From contig NC_135998.1 in assembly GCF_048128805.1 (NCBI RefSeq), positions 14,224,656-14,288,655 on the forward strand: a stretch of 64,000 nt of DNA, written 5' to 3'. Below the pieces are notes generated by a model. The model ran no database searches and was not told the origin of the DNA. It worked only from the letters and a program-made list of their open reading frames with translations. The stretch comes from Centroberyx gerrardi (lineage: Eukaryota > Chordata > Actinopteri > Beryciformes > Berycidae). Every line of letters begins with the position of its first letter. Within the stretch, counting starts at the first letter, position 1. Positions 28,399 to 39,332 of this stretch are shown one piece after another. Position numbers and translations under genes: made by a program.

Positions 28399-28918
28399 AC
28401 ACACAAACCCCCAGTAACTGACCGTCAACTTAAGTTTTATAGCAGTCATAATACTGCTGCAAATTAACAGGTGTTCAAGCAGCAGCCATCCTGACTAGTT
28501 ATCACCACTCAATAATACTGTAACAGCCCTTCATATATTATGAAAAACATCTCTGAAAAGGTCCAAAGCCCTTTTTAGATTTAGCTCTTTTGAATTTACA
28601 GCGTCTACATCTATGTAGTCTACAACCTGACCTACACAAGGGAAACCAAACAAGCCAGATTTAGCCACATTGGAGATAATTGCATACATTGGTAGCCAAT
28701 ATACACCTTGCAAAGACTTTAGACATTGATAGCCAGCTGAAGCATAGTGAAGATTTCCATTCGTACGGCTTTCTTTCACTCAGTCTTGCCAATGGACTGA
28801 AAATGAAAAAGAATGGAACAAAGATCTTCTGCCTTTAAAGAAATATCACTACGTATTTCTTCTTCAGGAAGTCATTAGGTTGGATAGTTTTAGCAAACAA
28901 CAGCGATATACTCACCAT
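10031..28918 (-). CDS. fyb1: FYN-binding protein 1 / ADAP adaptor (18 coding exons)
   Basis: Cytosolic adaptor linking T-cell and myeloid receptor signalling to integrin activation through SLP-76, FYN, SKAP1 and Ena/VASP proteins. Coding exons, minus strand: 28916-28918 (ATG only), 22364-23378, 20001-20136, 19791-19870, 19127-19149, 18425-18474, 17481-17616, 17020-17179, 16399-16537, 16235-16254, 15963-16035, 12925-12965, 12128-12209, 11840-11939, 10632-10794, 10437-10470, 10213-10244, 10031-10053. All are GT-AG and phase-consistent; the sum is 2310 nt, 769 aa plus stop (human about 783-829). Residues 2-339 are Pro/Ser/Lys-rich and end in a conserved KPNRPP (318-323), the likely SKAP SH3 site. 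Acidic tyrosine motifs: YDDV394, YEDL429, YDDI568, YDDV601, YDDV637, YDDI757, YDND766. A Lys/Glu helix spans 437-481. There are two helical SH3 domains (about 478-550 and 684-755); two distinguish FYB1 from PRAM1. The C-terminus, SIYDND, matches the family. Confidence 0.95.
10334..10428. repeat. (TG)n microsatellite at a fyb1 splice donor
   Basis: Interrupted TG repeat. On the transcribed minus strand it is a CA repeat that begins about eight bases past the donor of the 34-nt coding exon 10437-10470. CA repeats near donors are known hnRNP L binding sites, so length variation could matter for splicing; that effect is inferred. Confidence 0.95.
12654..12760. repeat. Degenerate teleost interspersed repeat
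   Basis: Contains GTGCCTTGCTCAAGGGCACTT followed by a GGGGATTTGA-type end, a word pair common in interspersed repeats of fish genomes. A weaker relative may lie at about 27270-27420 (CAGGGGCACAGG and GGATTTGAACCAGTGGCCTT). Both lie in fyb1 introns. Family name not assigned. Confidence 0.4.
14263..15402. mobile_element. 1.14 kb inverted-repeat DNA transposon in a fyb1 intron
   Basis: A perfect 19-bp terminal inverted repeat, GCTTGGAGCCAAAGGGGCG at 14263-14281 with its complement at 15384-15402, bounds the element. Inside, related words in either orientation recur near 14484 (ACGCCTTTTTGGCA), 15198-15232 (a hairpin of two copies) and 15313 (TGTCCTTTTGGCACTG), like subterminal transposase-binding motifs. 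There is no transposase open frame, so it is non-autonomous. It sits in the intron between coding exons 15963-16035 and 12925-12965, with no visible effect on coding. No target-site duplication could be defined, and the superfamily is unknown. Confidence 0.65.
15843..15925. repeat. Degenerate tail of a teleost interspersed repeat
   Basis: Contains AAGTCACTCTGGAAGAGAGC, then ATCCGCTAAATGACT and a TGTAAATGTAAAT end, matching a very common teleost repeat tail of the form TCGCTCTGGATAAGAGCGTC followed by TGCTAAATGACT. Only the 3' part is visible. It lies in the same fyb1 intron as the 1.14 kb element. Confidence 0.5.
17183..17208. repeat. (CA)n abutting a fyb1 splice acceptor
   Basis: On the minus strand this is a TG repeat ending directly in TTAG before exon 17020-17179, replacing the usual pyrimidine tract. 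Confidence 0.9.
18597..18626. repeat. (AT)n microsatellite
   Basis: About fifteen TA units in a fyb1 intron, with no exon nearby. Confidence 0.9.
19003..19072. repeat. (TG)n microsatellite
   Basis: Interrupted TG repeat in a fyb1 intron, about 55 bases from exon 19127-19149. Open frames running through it are repeat artefacts. Confidence 0.95.
19604..19632. repeat. (TG)n microsatellite
   Basis: Short TG run in a fyb1 intron between exons 19127-19149 and 19791-19870. Confidence 0.9.
19964..19993. repeat. (TG)n abutting a fyb1 splice donor
   Basis: On the minus strand the donor after exon 20001-20136 reads GTGAGTGA and runs directly into a CA repeat. Confidence 0.95.
20206..20273. repeat. 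(TG)n microsatellite, 34 units
   Basis: The longest uninterrupted TG run in the window, about 70 bases upstream (minus sense) of fyb1 exon 20001-20136. Confidence 0.95.
23399..23510. repeat. Hexamer minisatellite (CAGAAT/AAGAAT)n
   Basis: About fourteen hexamers of AGAATC/AGAATA type, turning into a GAATATA heptamer run near 23485-23510. It lies about 20 bases upstream (minus sense) of the large fyb1 exon 22364-23378, next to its acceptor. Confidence 0.9.
23776..23812. other. Perfect 15-bp hairpin in fyb1 intron 1
   Basis: CCAGATCAGAGATTT at 23776-23790 is the exact reverse complement of 23798-23812, with a 7-base loop. No run of T follows on either strand and no coding frame is involved. 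It may be a remnant of a palindromic MITE. Confidence 0.6.
28266..28317. other. Two-step hairpin in fyb1 intron 1
   Basis: A 10-bp perfect inner stem (GCCGAATCAC at 28287-28296 with 28302-28311, 5-base loop) lies inside an outer GGAATG/CATTCC pair (28266-28271 with 28312-28317). It could be a MITE remnant or a chance foldback. Confidence 0.45.
28351..28396. repeat. (AC)n microsatellite
   Basis: 23 AC units in fyb1 intron 1. Confidence 0.95.
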
Positions 28919-29080
28919 TATGGAGGACAACAATCCCAGGCGTCTCTGTCTGACCGGGGGATGGATCCCAGAGAAAGTGGTGGAGAGTGTGTTTGTATAT
29001 GTGAATGAGTTTCTGTGGCTGTCGAAGAGAGAAAGATAGAGGTAGTGAGTGAGAGAGAGAACAAGTGTGTGATAAAGCGA
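28919..29080 (-). promoter_or_regulatory. fyb1 5' UTR and proximal promoter region
   Basis: The start codon at 28916-28918 is the last triplet before a GTGAGT donor, so the first coding exon is almost all 5' UTR; family members likewise begin with a single Met codon followed by DNK. The UTR's 5' limit and the promoter are not visible; purine-rich and TG/GA repeats begin near 29040. Confidence 0.35.
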
Positions 29081-29088
29081 GTGTGAGT

Positions 29089-29168
<80 letters not shown>
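29081..29168. repeat. Compound (TG)n(GA)n microsatellite
   Basis: A TG run followed by about 22 GA units, just upstream of the presumed fyb1 first exon. It could form non-B DNA close to the promoter. Confidence 0.95.
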
Positions 29169-29171
<3 letters not shown>

Positions 29172-29229
29172 TGTGTGCTACAGTACTATTGGTAACATAA
29201 CTATGTATCTACAACTGACAACTTCCCCT

Positions 29230-29232
<3 letters not shown>

Positions 29233-29270
<38 letters not shown>

Positions 29271-29299
29271 GTGTTTGTGTGTGTGTGTGTGTGTGTGTC
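29233..29299. repeat. (TG)n microsatellite
   Basis: Interrupted TG repeat upstream of fyb1. Confidence 0.95.
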
Positions 29300-29649
29300 A
29301 CAGCCTCTATTATCTCTCTGTTTTGATCTCATGGATTTGCCTGTCCCCGGCAAACTCCCTGCAATTTCCCTCTCCACTCAACGACTAACATGAGGTACAC
29401 TCGCTCACTTAGCTGCAGGTCAACAGAAAAATTATGTCGACAAAAATGATTCCTCAGCAACCATGTTTTACACTACCATAACTTCTTAAATTGTTCTGCC
29501 TCTTGGGTAAACAAAAATGTGACAAGACAAAAATTTTACTGAATATTAATGGCCATTCAGTTTGACGAAGCAGCTGATTCAGACTGAATTTGTCCATATG
29601 TATATTGGGTCAAATTTGGTCAAATGTATTTGGTAATGTTTTTCCCTTT

Positions 29650-29990
29650 TTTTATGTAACCTTTATTTTAACAGGAAGTCCCAGTTTCTCTTTTACAAGG
29701 GAGACCTGGCCAAGAGGCAGCACTGACAATAAAAAACAAAAACATTAAAGACAAAAACAGCACAAAAGTGACTCAAGTTTAAGAGAGTTCTGCAGCTCAT
29801 TCCAGCACCATGGACCAAAATAAGACAAACTCTTCTTGGCACCTTCTGTACGAACACTTGGTATCTTACAATGGAGACTCTATTTGATTTGCAGATTGTG
29901 CCTTGTGTGTGTTAACAAAAATGTAGAATTAATATACTTAGGCAATTTAGGAGGATGGCTTTATAAATAAAAATATACCAGGGTTGCATC
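29650..29990. repeat. Teleost interspersed repeat
   Basis: Contains CCTTTATTTTAACAGGAAGT and TTTTACAAGGGAGACCTGGC, followed by CAAGAGGCAGCA, a word series common in interspersed repeats of fish. The downstream AGCTCATTCCAGCACCATGG block fits the same element. There is no intact coding frame, and the class is not assigned. Confidence 0.5.
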
Positions 29991-30237
29991 CTAAGTGATG
30001 TCCAACCAACTGAACTATAAAGTGTACAGTGATGGGTCCTGTAACCTAGATTTGCAATGTATCTCATGGTATAGTGAGTCAAGTTTGGACAAAGTAGAGA
30101 AAAAGCATAAATACATATTTTCTAACTCCGACCATCACCTGCACTTTTCACCCCAGCTCTCATACACATATAATGACTTTTAATAGGCCTATTAAGCTAC
30201 AGCTATAATGGATATCACAGTAAAGAAACTGGCCAAA

Positions 30238-30620
30238 TAATATACTTTATTTGTATAGAACTTCCAACGGAGTTATAGTACAGACAATATATATATAAAA
30301 AAATAATAAAATCCCCCAAAATAAACAGCAAGACATGAGTTGAGAACGGAGCTGAAGATAAATGAAACAAGCACAAACAAAGGGAATGAAGTAGGCAGGA
30401 ATAAATTATAGAAAAGCCTCTTAAATTATATTTTAATAAGTGATTTAAACTATGACACTGATTTTACCAGCCTAAGACCCTCAAGCATATAGCATTCCAA
30501 CTGTTAGGGTCTGGGACAGTAAAGGTCCAGTCAGCTTTAGTCTTTATCCTGGACTTCACAGTGACCAGCAGGGCAGAGCTTGATGATCTGTGGCTGCACC
30601 CCGGCTCATAAAGGGTTAAG
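30238..30620 (-). repeat. LINE-like tail, minus orientation
   Basis: On the minus strand the sequence ends CTATACAAATAAAGTATATT (from 30257 to 30238), the usual 3' end of teleost L2/CR1-like elements. The upstream part continues without coding capacity. The 5' limit is uncertain. Confidence 0.45.
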
Positions 30621-30705
30621 AGAGGCTTTCTCTCTCACTCCAACATGCTCCACCTACCAGACTGCCAAAAGTTCAAACACTGGGAACATCGGTTCTTTAA
30701 GCCCG

Positions 30706-30742
<37 letters not shown>

Positions 30743-32835
30743 CTCCCTGCTTTTCTCTCCTTCTCTCTGCCTCCTTCCCTTTTGCTCCTTTACTCCCTCT
30801 CTACCTCAGTGGTGTAGCCACAGGCATACCCAGGTCTACAGACTAGACCCGCCTCATTTGTCTGGGTATCTAGTGTGCCCTTCTACCGAAATCAGCTGTG
30901 AAATAGATTGGATGATCAGCAGTTTTACCACTACACCTGTGCCCTACCCCTCTTTTCTCCTTGCTTTTTTCTCTCCTCTCCTTACTTTCCCTCTCTTTTC
31001 TTACTCACGGATCTCCTTTGTAATCTTTTACTGTGCGTTCTCCTGTGTTGCTCTTTGGGTATTAGCGTGGCACCAATACTGCCAAGTTTGGGGGTTCAAT
31101 TCAGTCCCTTTCTCCCCCACTTCCATTATCATCCTCCTCTCTATTTGCTTCCACTTCTACGTTCCCTTTCCTCTTCTCACTCCTTCACTCCCTGCTGTCT
31201 AGACCCACTCTTAAAGGGAATGAGACCCAGTGATCCAGGTCAGAGTCATACTTTCAGTTCATCGCACTCCCCTTGACATACCACACAACATTATTACTAT
31301 TATTAATGCTAACAGCCAGATCTCCCCTTCCTCAGTAAGTCACTACCACTAAAGATGTTTCTAGTATTATAATTAACATCTGGCAGGTAATAAATGTCAG
31401 AACATGAAGAGGATTATTTTCATCTTTGCTTCACACAGGTCTATTTGTGGAACTCTGTGAAAGTGAAAAGTGAAAGTGAATGTACTTGAATCATCAAATG
31501 AGAAGCCTACCTTTGTTTCTTGATAACTGCATGATATAGAAAAATCAAATTAGAAAGAGTTTTGCAAACATAAAACATGCCCCTTTCTCTGCACACAACA
31601 TCCTCAGTAAAAGACAACAGCTTCTTCACTCCGGGGTAAGATGGCGATACCAGCAGCGCTTGTCCATCTGTAGAGTTTGTTGAAATGTTTTTAAGTCTGA
31701 GAGTAAGTCAACTAAGTGCATTTCCGTATCCCTCTCTTATCTTTTCATATCCAAACAGCCACTGATAAGATTGCCGCTGAATAGAGTTGATATGTTTACT
31801 TGTCTTGATAACAATATTTAACTTTGTTGTGGGATTCGGTTCCCACACAACCAGAATCCAGTCCACAAGTTTATTTGAGGATTACAATGGTGCTGCCATG
31901 TCATGGGTATTTATCACATAGTTCATTTTCTAGACCTTAACATTGGTCAAAATATATAACAATGGATTTTGAAAAGTGCTATTGTGCCTGTATAAGAAAT
32001 CTGTATTTTGAACTCATGAGTGACTTTTTAGGCTGCATGAATGACCCTCCCTCTGGTGCTATGAACTGATGTTTGTTTGTATGGTTTATAATGATTTTCC
32101 ATGTGTTTCAATGGTAAAAACTGTTTGCAAACCACATTTTCTCTAATGGGACAAATGAATTACATTGATAATGGAAGTTATAGGGCAATTCTTGGATATA
32201 TTTGGGGTATGTATTTGTTTTAAACAGCTGAAAAGGTTTGCAGTCAAGTTAAATTATGCTGTTGGAATAACAGTTATAAAAGCGTGTCCTGAGGCAGGCA
32301 CACAGTCCAGCATCAATAGCTCTTTGTTTTACTGCCCCTAATGCGTCTGCAGACTGCAACTCTTTAAAAAACAGATGTTTACTTCATAGCTAAAGAAAAT
32401 AACATTGGTTATTAAAAAAAAAGAGACAAAAATGGAAGTACATACAATTTCAGTTTCAACATCGCAGTATTACAACAGAGTGACTTTCCGCTTGTATATT
32501 TCACACAGAGAAGTTGTTTGGATAAGTTTGGACAGAAGTGTTGCCAAAAGACACAATCTACTTGGCCTTGGAAGCACATTCTTCCTGTTCCATTGATGCT
32601 GCATTCAACAAACATTAAACAGAGCAGCAGGTTTTCTGAAAAGCTGTTGTATGGACCACGCTGGCATATTTTTCCTTAAGACTTTAGCATGTCAATCATT
32701 CTTATATCGAATATATGCATCATAATCATCTCTTTGGATTTCATAAATTAAAAGCTGTGAGTCCTGAAGATGAATTCTTGAGGTTATCACCCTAAACCAG
32801 CTGTTTCTACCACAATAACTTCTAATGGGCCTTTC

Positions 32836-32841
32836 TTTATT
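32836..32841 (-). terminator. Polyadenylation signal of the ccdc80-like gene
   Basis: AATAAA on the minus strand, about 125 bases past the stop codon at 32966-32968. It is the first such hexamer downstream and is a plausible 3' end. Confidence 0.55.
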
Positions 32842-32965
32842 AGATTGCTTACAGAATGTGTAATTCATTCTATTAAATTGTTCATATATTTCCATCTCAA
32901 TCTCCCATCAAGAGTTTAGGTAGCTCTTCTTCGCTCCACCACCTCCTCCTCCTCCTCAGTCCTCA

Positions 32966-34683
32966 TCAGTCCTCTGTCCGGTGATACAGGTAGCTCTCAT
33001 CGGCCCCATCTTCATCGTAACCATGGTAATGCCCTCCCTCGCTACCTCCTCCTCCCCTGTCCTCGGGGCAGTGGATCCCCAGGCTCCTCTGCAGCTTTTC
33101 CTCCTGCAGCCGCAGTTCCATGGAGTCCACCAGGTCGTAGATGTTATCTAGGGACCACATGGGTGACGGGAACCAGGCCTTGACATCACCATCCTTGCCC
33201 ACAACCAGCATGCTGAAGTAGTCCTTACTGATCTTCAGCTGTTCCCTCAGGTTGTTCACCATGTCACGGGACAAGGGCTCAACCTGACTCTGGCTACGGC
33301 CTGGAAGAAGAGCGGGGGGGAATGGAAACTTCAGCGTGTGAAAGAACAAGCTTGTTATTGTTTTTCCCTTTTCATGATTGTTATGTTTTTAACTGACTAT
33401 TGTTAGGGAAATTATGCAATAGGTTTTGCTTTTTATTCAGTGTCATTTTTGTGTATTCAGTAATCAACATATTGCACATCATTCCAATATATAGATATAC
33501 CACCCAAAAGAAACTCACATACTACATAGTGGTCCTCTTGTAGATTCTCATCTAACTATCATATTTAGAGTGACATTTAGAACATTGCATTGAAACAAAT
33601 CAAAACATTTTTTTTTATTTTTGTTAACCACAAGGTTATCCATGTCAACATATTGACTGTTGCTACTGCCAACAAATTATAAAATGATAAGAATAAAAAC
33701 CTTAAATACAGGTAGCTAATGACTTAGCTGTACCCCCCAAGTAGCTGGATGGCCCCACATGTATCTACTCCGACTCACCATTGAGGGGAAAGAGCTCCAC
33801 AGTTCCTGAGGCTCCGGCTCCAGCTCCCATCAGCTTCAACATGGCAAAGTGCCGTATGCCTGAGGACAGACCAAAGCTTACTTATTTTAGCAATAAGGAA
33901 TTGAAATTAACACCCACCAACTCACAGAATGTGGATAAAAAATGGCTGTGGCAGGTAACTCTGTCAGTTCTGCTAGCCACTTTGACAGCTGAGGTTTTCT
34001 GATCTAGTTTCTGTATGGACACAAAGCTTCTCCAATACTGAGGCTGTGATTGGTGTGTCCTCTTTCTCTTGCATGCAAAAAATGCACAATTTTTAGTTCG
34101 GTATCAAATTGCCTTGCTCACTGTTTCCATGCAACTTGGTGACTTTGTTGCTAGCGACAAATTAGCTGAACTGAACACACTGCACCCGCTTCTCTGGCTC
34201 ACTGTCTCACGTCAGTCACTCATTTCAGTAACTCACTGATCTTATCAATTTCCAATTCCTGTGTTGTTGTTTATTTACTCTATTAATTGCATGCTTGGGC
34301 AATATAAAATAGTTGTACAAATGGTGGAGTAATAAAATAAAAATGCATTGATACAAATAAAATGCATTGTCATACACTGTGTTCAACATTATCATTATTA
34401 TTATAGACGATGAAATGCATGCAGTTACATTATCTGCAATCCTTTTTTCATATTTTAGGAAAAAAATGTTTTAGCTAGTGAAAATTCTTAGTGGCTGGGT
34501 GCCCTGGCATCCACTAGCCACATTGGCTAGTGAACCAAAATAGTAATTTCAAACCCTGTTAACAGTTATCAACAGGTCTCTTCAACCTGCATGCCTAGTT
34601 GTGGCTGAATAACAATTTATCAGTTTCTTTTACATTTATATGTCCTTCATTATGTCCATATGACACTGCTTTGGTTGAAATAC

Positions 34684-34722
<39 letters not shown>

Positions 34723-34739
34723 GTGTGTGTAGATGTGTG

Positions 34740-34780
<41 letters not shown>

Positions 34781-37700
34781 CCAGACATACCTAATCCTGA
34801 CCTACATTCCTGACCTAAATCTGACAGAGGACAACCCATGCATTTTTAAAGCTATATTGCACCAAAAAGCACAGAGCAAAAGGACAGTGTATTATCCAAT
34901 AGATTGTGTATTACTGACCCATGTGACACTCCTGTCCACTGAGAGCAGTGAGCTGCTGTTGGAAAGAGTAGTCATCCTCAGAGGGAGCAGAGATGAGCAG
35001 CAGTCGCCTCTTAGACATGAACCTAAACATACATAAAAACGCGGTGATATATGTAACTTTCATTGTTGTAGTGTGGATCAGTCAAACCCATGCCTTTAAT
35101 TCATTAATTTTCTCTGCCTGCTTAATCTTTTTTCAGGGTTGCAGGGGGCTGGAGCCGACACTGGGTGGAAGGCAGGGAGACACGCTGGGCAGATTGACAG
35201 CTCATTACGGGGCAAAAACACATTCATACCTATGGGAAATTAATTAAGAGTCTCCCATCCTCACTCTTACTGTTAGGCGACAGTGCTAATCACTGAGTCA
35301 CCATGCCGCCCCAAACTACAGTTGTAGTGTTTTGCATTCATCCTGAAAACATGCCAGGTTTTTTAGTTGTAACAAGATTTTTACTTTTTTTCTGAGAAAA
35401 AGATCAAGAGGTTGAAGTTGCGTGGAATGTGGAGGAACCATATTCTTTATACGATTGTTGATTTTTGAATAGGCCCCAAAAGCTACTTATACATACACAA
35501 TTATACATAATTATATTGGCAGAGTAAGATCAGGTAGCAGTGAAATACCTGAGCAGTGAATTCTCAGCTCCAGGCTGTTGCTGGTCTTTGGAGCAGGCCA
35601 GAGGAGTCTTCCTTTCTTTCTCCTTTTCTGTCCGCCTTGAGGGAAAGTTGTCAAGGTAGTCAAACAGAGCAGGGGTCGACGGAGGAGCCTCAAACACTCT
35701 CTGGGGGACAGATAAAGCTAATCAGGAAACAAACACAGCTAGACAACTAAGACACAGTTAGTCTGTGTGGGTGATTTAAAAAGATGGATGATGGGAGATA
35801 AAATGTTGGGTTACCTCACAACTTTAGAATCTATTGTTTATGGTGGGGATGAATTGATTCTTTTTTTCTTTTTTTTTGATAAAGGAAATACAATCTTGGT
35901 TGGTTTTTTATTAAATTATGTATGTGAGGTTGGGCACCTCACATACAGCAGTAGGTTGGAGGTTAGAGAGACAAACTTGTTGAAGGAAATTTTGCCAGTT
36001 TGATCCGCTGGACTGGCTTGGAAAATCTTGGCAGGATAGATGAATATACCCTGGGTAAATAAAAGAAAAAACAATAGAAAGACAATCAACGATTCAGAAA
36101 GACTTCCTTACATTGGGTTTGATGTCATAGTCTGTGACGGTCATAGAGAAGAGGTCAGAGGACGAGAGGCCGAGCTCTGCTCTCAGCAGGGAGATCAGGT
36201 CTGTATCTGAAAACTGCTCCGGGACGTCACTGAGTCGGGGCTCTGAGTCTGCAACACACACACACACACACACACACATACATATATAAATGAATATGTG
36301 CACATACACAACAAGTGAGCTAGCGCTTGCTGGGTGCTCAAGTAGAGGGTGGGGGATATGCATCACTAAACTGAGTGAAACTATGTTGACTTTAAAAAGT
36401 GCTGTGGTGGAGAGAAGAGAATCGCATGTATTGACTTAGCCACTACACTTTGAAAATCAGCAGGCTACTTCCTGGTATGTGGACATACAGCACACCAATG
36501 TAGAGCTGTCTCATGCTTGTGTGACGTACTGTCTAGTATACAGTTTCCCTTATGCAGGACTCTTGGGGCTCTGCACGGCTTAAGGAGTATATACCATAAG
36601 TACCGCGCAACACATGCACACAAACATGTTTTTGATGCAAGTGTTCAAAGGTACAGCAGCATAGGCACACATACACAGAGACACACAAACACATACACAC
36701 ACTTCCACTCCCTACCAAGCTGGTAGTGCTGCAGGGTGAGCGTGGCGTCTCTGCCTTCACCCACAACGGTTGCCAAGGTGATCTTCCTGACAGCAAAGTC
36801 ACAGTGCCGCTTCTCGTTCTCCTCTTTCTGCTGGACGTACAGCGTTGCATCGCTGCTGGGTGTTGAGATCACCTGCCACCATGGCAACACAGAAACAGGC
36901 ACATCACACACGAGAGATTGGCCAATAACACAAACACCTCCTCAAACGAACACAGACACAGAGATGTAACAGGAAATTCCAAAATAGTAACTGTAACACG
37001 CTAATAAATCACACTCATAGAGATAGACAGGAAGGTGCTGACCAAGTACAGATATATTTTATTATGTTATTATATTATATTATGTTGCTCCATCTACAAG
37101 CTGTTTTTTCTTTTTAAATATGGAACATCCTGTAGTGCTAATAGATGGAAAGAGGGGGGACATTTACAGTGGCTCCCACTATACAGCAGGATTGAGAAAG
37201 GGAAGTTATCAGCAATAGGGAAGCAAAGAGACAGACACAGGATACAAGAAGAGACAGGTAGACAGAGAAGTTAGGTAGGTAAGGATAAAAAGGAAAGAAA
37301 AGGAGAAGTAGAGGGCTGATTAGATACAGCAAAACTCTTTTGGCTCTCACCATCAGCCTTCTTTTCCCCTTTAAACTCTCCAAAAACTCCTTGAGGGCCG
37401 CTTTATCCTTGTCACTCGGCTCTCTGTTGGACTTTTTTCCTCTTCCTTTCCCTTTCTTCCCTTTCTTCCCTTTGCCCTTTTTCTTAGAGCTGTTTTTTTC
37501 CTGCGAGTCTTCCTTTATATCCGGCTCTTTTTTATCCTCACTGGTTTTCGCTCCTTGTCTTTTCTTTCCTCCTTCCACAGTGGAGTCATGCCTAGAATAG
37601 AATGTAAAATAAAATAAAATATGACTTCATTCATTGCTAAAAATGCATCTTTGACCTCATGGAGGTATACCACTTGATTACACAATATGGAAGTAGAGTT

Positions 37701-39279
37701 TAAGTGAAACTCAAGCAAAACATCCTTAGCTTCCCCTTTGCTATATTTGAAAAATGGATGTAAAAATATGAAAGACTGGCACCTGTTGGTCTTCACTTCC
37801 TCATTGGTCCTGGACTCTCTATCCAGAGGACTGTGTGTCCTTTGTTTCTCCTGTGTGCTGGAAGTGGCCCTGCTACTGCTCGAGTCCTTTCCCCTTGTCG
37901 ATCCCACAGTAGGCGCCTTACGGATAACAAACCTTGACCGCCCACTCAGAATATCCTGGATTTTACTCTTCAGAGCAGCTTTTTTGTCCATGGCAGGTTT
38001 TCTATTTAATGCCACCACAGACGTCACGTTCCCTTGCCTCTGAGAGCTGAGCACCATCTTCCTCTTCATCTTTTTCTTTTTCACCACAACCCTCTTTTTG
38101 GTGACGTTACACCTGATAAAACAAGATTAAATGGAATTTTGTCAGAGGGGATTTTACATTGCAGTATCTCAACACACTTTATTTAGACATTTGCATAATA
38201 AAATCAAACAAATGACATACAATACATCCACATGTTGCAGGAATGATTACAAGTAAGCAAGTTATAGAAACTTTTAACAAAATAAATAATGGGCATAGTA
38301 ATGTCCATCAGTACATCGATAATATCTAAAATTATCCAATAATACAATGAAGAACACCTGAAAGGGGAGCCTTTCCTGGTCATCTTCTCCAGTTTCCTCA
38401 TGGGGAACTGATCAATGAGCTCCAAAACTGCCTCGACCCGGACCGGGTAAGGGAACCGCTCGCTGACCCGCAGGTTCTTCTTCAGAACCAACATGGAAAA
38501 CGCCTGTTCCTGATTTGGTTGGTGTTGAATCAAAAGGGCCGATTAAGAGTAAAGAACCCACAAAGGAGAAACACAATGTTTGGCCAATTTGAATTCAATA
38601 AAAGATAAATTTGTGTACTGTAATTGCAGTAAACCAGCATATTAATGTCACAAACATCTGGATTTACAAACTAATCACAAGTAGGCAGCATGTTTTTTGC
38701 TACCAAAGCAAGCAATCAAAGTGAATCAGACTGTTAGGAGTCAGTTTAACTGGTTACCTGGTTGGTAAGCTCTAGATAGTGCAGTAGTTTGGTAACAGTG
38801 TCAGGGTCCAGGCTCTCTACTGTGGCGTCTCCTTGGAAAGTTGTTTTCTGGATCCTGCCTTCCATCATGGCGTTCTGGATGATGGTGATGATGAAGGTGT
38901 CCCTTTCTGCTAGACGGCAGTTCAGCCCTGCCTAAGAGAGAAAGAGAGAGAGAGAAAGAGAGGGAAAGAGATAGAGAGAATGAATGACAAAAAGAGTTAG
39001 CGAAATCCACGTCCAATCTAATATTTTCCCAAAACAAAAGGAATCTACTAATCTACTACTCTACTACTAATCTACTGTCTACTAATCTAAAGAGTGCATA
39101 GTGTGCAGAGGTTCCAGCTCAGTGGTTGATAAATGTCTCAGTACAGTACCTGTTCCATGTCTTCCAGTTGTTTCTCCATCATACGGAGGTAGTGGTCACT
39201 GTGGGAAGGGGCTGTTATCACCCACAATCGCTTCTTACCTGAGGGAGCATGGGGTGAGACGGGGGATTAGATAGATAGG

Positions 39280-39332
<53 letters not shown>

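Larger units (their letters stand above)
23513..28915 (-). other. fyb1 intron 1, no exon recognised
   Basis: This is the remainder of the 5.5 kb intron between the start-codon exon and the large exon. Apart from the hairpins at 23776 and 28266, a CA repeat and weak repeat remnants, I see nothing. Isoform-specific first exons could exist but cannot be recognised from sequence alone. Confidence 0.5.
29300..32835. other. Intergenic region between fyb1 and the ccdc80-like gene
   Basis: No gene recognised. It contains interspersed-repeat remnants (29650-29990 and 30238-30620, listed separately), a TG run near 30710-30740 and a pyrimidine-rich stretch (about 30740-31200) that yields long but low-complexity open frames. 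Beyond 31300 nothing is recognised until the 3' end of the next gene. Confidence 0.55.

Noticed and set aside
30580..31276. Overlapping open frames of 88, 185 and 122 codons
   Set aside because: Pyrimidine-rich low-complexity sequence read as Leu/Ser/Pro/Phe. Three frames are open at once, with no domain and no splice support.
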